Below, one piece after another: positions 57,229 to 64,000 of a stretch of DNA of 64,000 nt (its first letter is position 1; every line of letters begins with the position of its first letter). Position numbers and translations under genes: made by a program. The notes beneath the pieces were generated by a model. That model was given only the letters and a program-made list of their open reading frames with translations, made no database searches and was not told where the DNA came from. This DNA is from Silene conica (Eukaryota; Streptophyta; Magnoliopsida; Caryophyllales; Caryophyllaceae). The DNA is taken from contig CM055315.2 in assembly GCA_029255685.2 (NCBI GenBank), forward strand, positions 69,965,681 through 70,029,680, given 5' to 3'.

Positions 57229-59562
57229 ATGGACTCCAAGCACCTTAAGTGTCCTATCTTCGATGGTAAGAATTACAGTTTATGGAAAAACATGATGACC
57301 CACTACATCAAGAGATGTGATTGGGAATGTTGGAAGATCATCCAAACCGGACCAAAGAAAATCATGGTCGCCGCCGCAAACGGAACTACTTACAAGAAGA
57401 TGGAAAGTGACTATGTGGAAGCCGATTACAAGATTGCTGAGAAAAATTCGAAAGCCATGAGTCTTCTCCAAAACGGTATGATCACTTCCGAATTTGACCG
57501 ATTCTCATCATGTAATTCCGCTAAGGAAATTTGGGATGGTCTAGAACTTGCCTACGAAGGAACCTCCGTAGTCAAGAAACATCATATAGATCTGCTCATT
57601 CAAAGATATAAACTTTTCAATATGGAAAATAATGAATCTATTGATAGCATGTCTGCACGATTTTCTTGCATTATTAATGAACTACGGAACCTTGGTAGAG
57701 AGTTCGATTATGAAGATATCGTTCGAAAGATTCTTCGAAGTCTTACTAAAAAGTGGCAACCCAAGGTCACGACTATCGAGGAAGCTCGTGACCTTTCAAA
57801 ACTTACTTACAAAGAACTAATAGGATCTCTAATGGCTCATAAGATTATGCTAAATAAAGATGATGATGACGGCTCTAAAGGAAAAGGCGCCGCCCTTCAA
57901 GCTTCAACAAACGAAGAATGCGAACTGGAACTAGAAGACGAAACGGTTCTATTCGCAAGACGTTTCAAGAAAGCTGTTTTCAAAGGAAGGTACAAAAACC
58001 CTAATAATAAAACAGTCGACAAAAAGAAGAATGACTCTAAACAAACATTCTTCAAAAGAGGATGCTTTAACTGCGGTCAACAAGATCGCATGATCAAGGA
58101 TTGTCCGAGTTTGGATAAAATCAAGGACAAATCCAAAAGAGAAAAGACCAAAACGGAGTTCAAAAAGGTGATGCTTGCTTCATGCTGGGTGGAGTTAGAA
58201 TCGGAGGACGACGAGGATTCAGAAAAGGATGAGGTAGTTAACCTATGCCTAAGCAACGTTAGCCTAGATCTAATCTCCGACGACCATAATGAGGACAACG
58301 CATCACAAATCTGTCTTCTTGGAGAATCGGACTCCGATGACGAAGACCAAGAGGTAAACTTTTTACAGCTTAAGAGTCAAGTCAAAAATTTGTCTAAGTC
58401 TATGTTAATTAAATACTTTGAAAAAACCCTAGATCAATGCCATGAACAAAGTCTTGAAATAGACGAGTTGAAAAAACAAATCCTTGATATTGCTGAGGAA
58501 AATCAACTTCTTAAAGCCAAAGCTAAGAAACCGAAATCCAAAGTTAACATTGAAACAAATGTTAAATTGGAAGCGGTAATGTCTGAGAAAAAAATTCTTG
58601 AGTCTAAAGTTATAGCTAATGAAGCTATAACCTCAAAATTAAAACTCAACATTAAAGAGCTTCAATCCAAAGTTATAGCTAATGAAGCTATAACTTCAGA
58701 ATTGACAAAAGCTAATGAACTCTTAAAGTCTAAATCTACAACAGTCGTTGAAGATGAGACTCATCTAGAAGAAGTTAAAATTCTCGAAAACAAAATCATG
58801 GATTTGGAATTCAACTTATCTAACATCAAAAAGGAACATGCTAACATAGTGTTAAATTTTAATAAAGACATTCAAGATCTAATAGAATGTAACAACATTG
58901 ACCATACCACCTATAAAAAGGAAATAGATTCTTTAAAGGACCTCCTTCTTCATGCACGGAAAGTTCACGACAAATGGGAAGGAAGTACTAACGTACTAAA
59001 CTTTCTAACTGAACAATCCGATAATAACATGAAAATGGGATTAGGTCATGAATGCTATGGCATAAGGGATCACTCTAAGTGTAAACAAAGTCCTACAGAC
59101 CGAGACTTTAGAAAAAGAAAATATGTCGACCTACCTGAGTATTTGATATGCACTTATTGCGGCCATACTGGACACCTTCGGGAAAACTGTGTAAAACATG
59201 GACAAGATTTTAAAACCAGAGTTAAATTTGTCAAATCCTTAGGTATACCAAACGATGCTATTTCTATTATTGATAGTGATGAGAATGACGTCGAGGAAAG
59301 AAACAATGACCACAAATGGTTCTATGACATGTCTTTTGACTACGAAGAAAATAAAAATAGAACTAAACAAACGCCTCAATCTTCGACACACAAAAAATGG
59401 ACACCAAAAGTAAATCCTAAGACATACACAAAAACATCAAAACCTAACTATTATAAACACAAAAGATCTTACGTAAGACAAGTTTGGGTTAAAAAAGATG
59501 TATTTGTGATAACTAATTACAAAGGTCCCAAGTATGCTTGGGTACCTAAATCGTGTCTTTGA
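57229..59562 (+). CDS. Copia-4 Gag-like ORF (777 aa)
   Basis: An intact 777-codon frame from ATG 57229. The gag core is FDGKNYSLWKNMM (residues about 9-21). Zinc knuckle 1 (CFNCGQQDRMIKDC, about 281-294) has Arg where His is expected. The middle is acidic, then a long coiled coil (about 380-600) has two 21-residue repeats with SKVIANEAITS. Zinc knuckle 2 (CTYCGHTGHLRENC, about 640-653) is complete. The C-terminus is basic and ends KYAWVPKSCL. Gag forms the RNA-packaging particle. Pol lies in another frame after this stop, so a frame change or stop suppression would be needed. The host is not known to use it. Confidence 0.82.
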   Translation: MDSKHLKCPIFDGKNYSLWKNMMTHYIKRCDWECWKIIQTGPKKIMVAAANGTTYKKMESDYVEADYKIAEKNSKAMSLLQNGMITSEFDRFSSCNSAKEIWDGLELAYEGTSVVKKHHIDLLIQRYKLFNMENNESIDSMSARFSCIINELRNLGREFDYEDIVRKILRSLTKKWQPKVTTIEEARDLSKLTYKELIGSLMAHKIMLNKDDDDGSKGKGAALQASTNEECELELEDETVLFARRFKKAVFKGRYKNPNNKTVDKKKNDSKQTFFKRGCFNCGQQDRMIKDCPSLDKIKDKSKREKTKTEFKKVMLASCWVELESEDDEDSEKDEVVNLCLSNVSLDLISDDHNEDNASQICLLGESDSDDEDQEVNFLQLKSQVKNLSKSMLIKYFEKTLDQCHEQSLEIDELKKQILDIAEENQLLKAKAKKPKSKVNIETNVKLEAVMSEKKILESKVIANEAITSKLKLNIKELQSKVIANEAITSELTKANELLKSKSTTVVEDETHLEEVKILENKIMDLEFNLSNIKKEHANIVLNFNKDIQDLIECNNIDHTTYKKEIDSLKDLLLHARKVHDKWEGSTNVLNFLTEQSDNNMKMGLGHECYGIRDHSKCKQSPTDRDFRKRKYVDLPEYLICTYCGHTGHLRENCVKHGQDFKTRVKFVKSLGIPNDAISIIDSDENDVEERNNDHKWFYDMSFDYEENKNRTKQTPQSSTHKKWTPKVNPKTYTKTSKPNYYKHKRSYVRQVWVKKDVFVITNYKGPKYAWVPKSCL

Positions 59563-59570
59563 ATTTATAG

Positions 59571-60722
59571 GTGCAGTTTGTCGCCAAGGAAAATAATTTG
59601 TGGTATCTCGACAGTGGATGCTCAAGACATATGACAAGCGACATAAACCTATTCCTATCCCTAAAACCCTTTGACGGAGGAAAGGTTACCTTTAGTGACA
59701 ATAAGAAAGGAAAGTTCATAGGACTCGGTAAGATTGGTATTTCATCATCTCATGCTATAAGTGATGTATATCTGGTAAGCGGTCTCAAACATAATTTAAT
59801 AAGTATATCTCAATTATGCGACAAAGGAAACAAAGTTATTTTTCATGCAGATATTTGTTGTATAATTATGGAAGGTACAAGCAAAGTAATCCTTGAAGGA
59901 CATAGGAAGAAAAATGTCAATATGATTGATTTAAATGTCGTACCTACTAACTCTCTCTCATGCATGAAAGTTACATTAGATGATCCATGTCTATGTCATA
60001 AGAGATTTGGTCATAATAGCTCACCTATTATGAGTAAGCTGAAAAGATGGGACTTGGTCGAAGGTCTTCCAAAGATCAAATTTGACCAAGAATAGATGTC
60101 TGACACATGTGCTTGTTGCAAACACGTCAGATCATCTTTCAAGCCGAAAAGACTGGTAAGTACAAATCAAGCTCTTGAACTAGTACACATGGATCTGTGT
60201 GGCCCTATGAAGGTAAGAAGCAGAGGTGGTTCCAGGTACGTCTTCGTTCTAGTTGATGATTATTCTAGATTTGTTTGGCCAATCTTTCTAGATTCTAAAG
60301 ACGAAACATTTGATAAATTTGTAAGTCTCATGAAACTTGTCCAAAACAAATATAAATCTAACCTAGTAACCATTCGTACTGACCATGGAATTGAGTTTGA
60401 CAATTATGCCTTCATTGAGTTCTGTAAGACCAACGGTGTTGGACTTAACTTCTCGGCACCTAGAACCCCACAACAAAATGGAGTCGTAGAACGCATGAAC
60501 AGAACCCTAGAATACATGGCTAGAACAATGCTTCTTTGTAGTGGTCTACCTAGAAACTTTTGGGCTGAGGCTATTAGTACATCTTGTTATATTCATAATC
60601 GTGCCATGATTAGACCTATCCTTAAAAAGACACCTTATGAACTCCTACGTGGTCGTAAACCTAATATATCTCATCTAAGATGTTTTGGGAGTAAATGCTT
60701 TGTTCATAGCAATGGTAAAAAT
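59571..60722 (+). pseudogene. Copia-4 pol, first part, broken
   Basis: Open in frame with protease LWYLDSGCSRHMT (Asp kept, about 59600), then a pre-integrase CHKRFGHNS part. A TAG stands at 60093, and then integrase VHMDLCGPM, RTDHGIEF and NGVVERMNRT (Asp, Asp, Glu kept, about 60188-60500). The frame runs on to the solo LTR at 60723, and the next residues resume at 63674. Stop plus insertion make it non-functional. Confidence 0.85.
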
Positions 60723-61459
60723 TGTAAAACCCCTCGCGAAAGCGGAAATATAAACACACAAAAGTACCAAAAATACAGCGGAATTTAAAACTTTTTAAAG
60801 TAAACTGAACAACATGCGAGAAGTCTTAAACTGAACAGAAACTGAAACTGGATTAAAAGCAAAATAGATAAGTAACAGTTCTAAGTATCGGAAACAAAAT
60901 TATACATCAGCCTGGGATGGAACATCCCTACAGGCACCAAAACAAATGTAACAAAAGTCTAAGAGTCTAGCTATGCGATATAAGGTAAGTCATATGATGA
61001 CAGCAGGATCATCACTCGCTAGCCCTCTCGTGAACCCATCTCCAACCTGCATGTACCTACATACATGAAAACATGTACGCCACAATCAATGGGGAGTGAC
61101 TAGAGTTCTCCTAGCCACCTTTTGTGACAACACGTAACACATAAAACAATACATAATACTCCAACATATAACAACATGTGAAGCATAAACATCTCATCAT
61201 TTGATCTCTTACTATCATGCGATTACAATGCACGGCTCTCAACCAACTTCATAAACAATTAGGAAGGAGAGCCGGTTTCCCTACTAGTTACCCAGTCGGG
61301 GGGTCTTTCAATCCAACTATTTATGAAACCGAACTAAGAGTCACCCAATGCCTTGGATGATCAAACCATAACTCAACAGATATACATTTACTCATCACTA
61401 TCGATATCTATATCTGACACGTACCCACTCAAGGCAAGCAGATAAAATCAGCAAGTAAA

Positions 61460-62019
61460 AGGTTCAGCGGTCAACTTAAGACATAACCTAATACCAAAAC
61501 GTTCAGCAAGTGAAAAGGTTCAGCGGTCAACTTAAGACATAACCCTAACACCAAACACTCAGCAAGCAAGGACTCAGAGGCCAACTTAAGGCATGGACCT
61601 GCCAATCAGCAAGACACTAGACTCAGCGGCCAACTTAAGGCATAGACTAGCATCCAAAAGTAAAGGACTCAGAGGCCAGCTTAAGGCATGTCCCTTCACC
61701 ACATCACAAGGTACTAAACTCAGAGGCCAGCTTAAGGCATGTTCTAGCACCAAACATCTGCACTCCGGGCAAGGTGTCAGTTCCTTAGCTACCCCGTTGT
61801 GCAGCTGCTCTACTCGTCAGACTCAGAGGCCAACTTAAGGCATGTTCCAACGCGATCACTATCACACATGTCTGAACTCAGAGGCCAACTTAAGGCATGT
61901 TCCAGACACGACAAACATACACATATAGGGCTCAGAGGCCAGCTTAAGGCATATCCCCATATATGACAAACAACTCACGTATTAAGTTCAGAGGCCAGCT
62001 TAAGGCATAACTTAATACG
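61460..62019. repeat. Array of ten hairpin units with a constant core
   Basis: A 20-nt core, CAGAGGCCAACTTAAGGCAT or a close variant, occurs at about 61465, 61521, 61575, 61624, 61670, 61721, 61824, 61879, 61933 and 61989. Flanking arms differ from unit to unit but are often complementary to each other. Unit 10 has an 11-bp perfect stem (CGTATTAAGTT and AACTTAATACG). Unit 8 has TGTCTGAAC and GTTCCAGACA, which pair over 9 bp with a bulge. The spacing is mostly 46-56 bp. Confidence 0.85.
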
Positions 62020-62324
62020 CATCAATGCAATATCAACCAAAGTCTATGAACTAATCTATAGTTCTACTTTTCTTAACTTCTAATCTACACTTTAATTAAC
62101 CCCGGGAACTAAGTTGAGGGAGAGCCGGTTTTCCTTTCGGTTACCCGACCGGGGGGTCTCTATCCTTACTCCATTCCCGAACCCAAATAAAATGTTGCCC
62201 ATCCTCCGGGGACCTCAAATACATATCACGGGTATACAAAACGAGTTTCAATTAAAACCGATTAACCGTTTGAAAGTTACGAACGATTTACAATTTCAAA
62301 TTCAAAATTAGCTTACAGGGGTCC

Positions 62325-62716
62325 CCAGCCGGTCGGCAGGCAGCCGGTCGGCCGGCTGGTGACCCACTCAGCTCCTCTTTCTTTTCGAAACAAAACACAC
62401 AAGGACTCCCAGCCGGTCGGCAGGCAGCCGGTCGGCCGGCTGGGAACCCCATTCCCTAGCCTTTACTAAGTCGCAACCCATTCCCAATTGCACTCCCATC
62501 CGGCTGGCAGGCGGCCGGTCTGGCGGCTGGGCTCCCATCTATCTATAGTTTTCGCAAAACATACACGACACAAAGGGACTACCAGCCGGTCGGCAGGCAG
62601 CCGGTCGGCAGGCAGCCGGTCGGCCGGCTGGCAATCCAAGGCCAAATTTTCAAAATACGAAAAACACACAAGTGCACTCCCAGCCGGTCGACCGGCGGCC
62701 GGTCGGTCGACCGGCT
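62325..62716. repeat. Five GC-rich palindromic blocks
   Basis: Blocks at 62325-62359, 62409-62443, 62496-62530, 62582-62631 and 62680-62716, about 85-100 bp apart. Each starts near CCAGCCGGTCGG and ends near CCGGCTGG, so the ends are complementary. The middle repeats CAGGCAGCCGGTCGG one or two times. Separated by AT-rich sequence. Confidence 0.8.
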
Positions 62717-63673
62717 CAGAGAGCCTGTAACGCAAAATCGTGATTTCATCCTTCCTCAAAACTCAATCATTCGACACCAAAACTTATACAACGATTCATG
62801 TGATGTTTACACAACAATATCAAACGCCAAATACTACTAATCTATCAGCAAGTAAGTCCCATAACAATCCTCAAATGAATTTAATAGGTATCCGTCGCAA
62901 AATGAGAAAAACTGAAAATATGCTTAAGAACACATAACAATCGATTCAAGCATGAATTCTTCACAATAACATCATCCTAAACATATTACTAAGTCCCTTG
63001 ATCAATCTTTATCAACAAAAACAGAAACCAAACAAAAATCACAACAAATATGCTAATATACACATAAAGGCCGAGTTTCTCATTATCGTCACCTCTCAAG
63101 CTAATCCGGCTAAAGATCTTCCTCGAGTATGAAGCTATCAATGTCCGGGTTGTCAAATCCTTCGCCTGAAAACACAGAAAACCGGTTTAAGAACACAAAA
63201 ACGGAATTTGTACAAAACAGGCCAGATTTTCGAAATGGGGAAATGAGAAACCGAAGTGATAGATGACTTGGAAATTGAATGAGGATTCCGAAAATGTGGT
63301 TGTTACCTCAAATCGATGAACGGATGATGAAGAATTTCTCAAAAAAAGGAGAGGTTTATGGAGGTTTTAGGAAGTTTATGTTTACAATGGAAATGAAATG
63401 TTGAAGGATGAAGATGTCGACATATTAAATATGTAGGGTACCATGAGGTGTCCTTTCCGTATTATGAAACGGGTCGGATAAAATAGAACGGATGTTTAAG
63501 TCGGATATTTAAATGTTGCCAAGTTTGTATTCGTCTTAAGGACTTGAGGTTCTTAAGACGGATCTTACTTTTTAAATTAAAATCTTCCGAGTTAAATTAT
63601 TAAAATATTATTTTATTACTTAAAATAATTTAAAATGCTTAAATTAGATTTTACGAAAATACGGGATGTTACA

Positions 63674-63897
63674 AAAATAGATTAAGCAAATTTGACCCTA
63701 GGAGTGATGACGCAATTTTTATAGGATATTCTGATCACAGTAAAGCCTACAAAGTGTTTAACAAACGTACTTTATGCATAGAAGAGAATATTCATGTTAT
63801 CTTTGATGAAGATAATGCCTTTGATAAGCCATTAGAGGACGAAGAAGAAAACCTAGACGAACCGGACTTTCGGTTGTCAAGAGAAGATCCTCCTGAG
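63674..63897 (+). pseudogene. Copia-4 pol, resumed part
   Basis: After a TSD copy the frame continues the integrase C-terminal part (FDPRSDDAIFIGYSDHSKAYKVFNKRT) and a charged linker toward RT (DEEENLDEPDFRLSRED). It is cut at 63898 by an LTR-like TGATACGTGCC. Confidence 0.8.
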
Positions 63898-64000
63898 TGA
63901 TACGTGCCTATTTTATGCATTTCATTTACTCTTTTGGCACGTATTTTCATTCACTTTCGTGACTTTTTAGTTGCTTTTTCTCCCATATTGTCTACTTTGG
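63898..64000 (+). mobile_element. Athila-like LTR start, cut by the window edge
   Basis: TGATACGTGCCTATTTTATG begins in the middle of Copia-4 pol. The Athila-2 LTR starts TGATATGTGCATTTTAG. Only about 100 bp are in the window, so it is assigned from its start. Confidence 0.5.

Larger units (their letters stand above)
60723..63673. mobile_element. 2,951-bp solo LTR (probable gypsy, Tekay-like)
   Basis: TG...CA ends (TGTAAAACCCC and GGGATGTTACA) with a perfect 5-bp target duplication AAAAT on both sides (60718-60722 and 63674-63678). It interrupts Copia-4 pol between two residues of one domain. There is no pol inside, so it looks like a solo LTR after recombination, or a small non-coding element. 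On the minus strand it begins TGTAACATCCC, which resembles chromovirus (Tekay/Del) LTRs, so its transcription may run on the minus strand. Interior holds two tandem arrays (61460-62019 and 62325-62716). Confidence 0.78.
55588..64000 (+). mobile_element. Copia-4: SIRE-like Copia element, partial
   Basis: 5' LTR 55588-57142, tRNA-Met primer site, a gag of 777 codons, and a pol broken by two insertions: a solo LTR at 60723-63673 and an Athila-like LTR at 63898. The long LTR, large Gag with two zinc knuckles and coiled coil, and separate pol fit the SIRE/Maximus group. The element continues past the window. Confidence 0.82.

Noticed and set aside
61460..62716. CRISPR-like regularly spaced repeats
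   Set aside because: The DNA is plant nuclear, arms covary with each unit rather than being spacers, and no cas genes are present.

Overview
This window is nuclear DNA of a flowering plant, seen from spliced genes, a plant class I formin, a plant-type histone H2A with an intron, and plant lineages of LTR retrotransposons, Helitrons and MITEs. A Caryophyllales plant, perhaps Caryophyllaceae, is my guess from the general look of the repeats. Nothing in the window proves it.

Host genes are few. The left edge (125-331, minus) holds a first exon resembling the N-terminus of KIN-14 kinesins. The central island (about 26,300-35,300) holds a complete six-exon class I formin (plus) and a convergent two-exon canonical histone H2A (minus) with histone-type promoter elements. 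Everything else that I can identify is mobile DNA.

Layout. 1,206-10,500: MITEs and a Helitron (2,430-9,375) that contains a degenerate Mutator-like element (about 3,890-9,065). That element carries a broken MuDR-type transposase, a broken plant mobile domain (PMD) gene, and twelve 25-bp palindromes grouped inside its two ends. 11,125-18,089: a decayed Copia element (Copia-1) with a hAT-like MITE in its integrase region. 18,293-19,630: a minus-strand Helitron relative and MITEs. 19,833-25,903: a young, apparently intact Copia element on the minus strand (Copia-2) with a 1,315-codon ORF, similar LTRs and a perfect target duplication. 35,350-36,762: three MITE-type elements. 36,776-45,541: an Athila-like LTR fragment, a Copia element killed mainly by point nonsense mutations (Copia-3), and a head-to-head pair of its LTRs. 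45,542-64,000: a nest in which Athila-1 is interrupted by Athila-2, which is interrupted by a SIRE-like Copia element (Copia-4). Copia-4 is itself interrupted by a 2,951-bp solo LTR and by another Athila-like LTR cut by the window edge.

The most unusual structures are: (1) an array in the solo LTR (61,460-62,019) where a constant 20-nt core is flanked, unit by unit, by different but mutually complementary arms; (2) the subterminal palindrome arrays of the PMD-bearing Mutator element; (3) seven clusters of the palindrome CTCGATCGAG in linker or LTR regions of unrelated retrotransposons; (4) the inverted LTR pair at 43,923-45,541. All boundaries and alignments were read by eye, so positions without a target duplication or splice signal are approximate.
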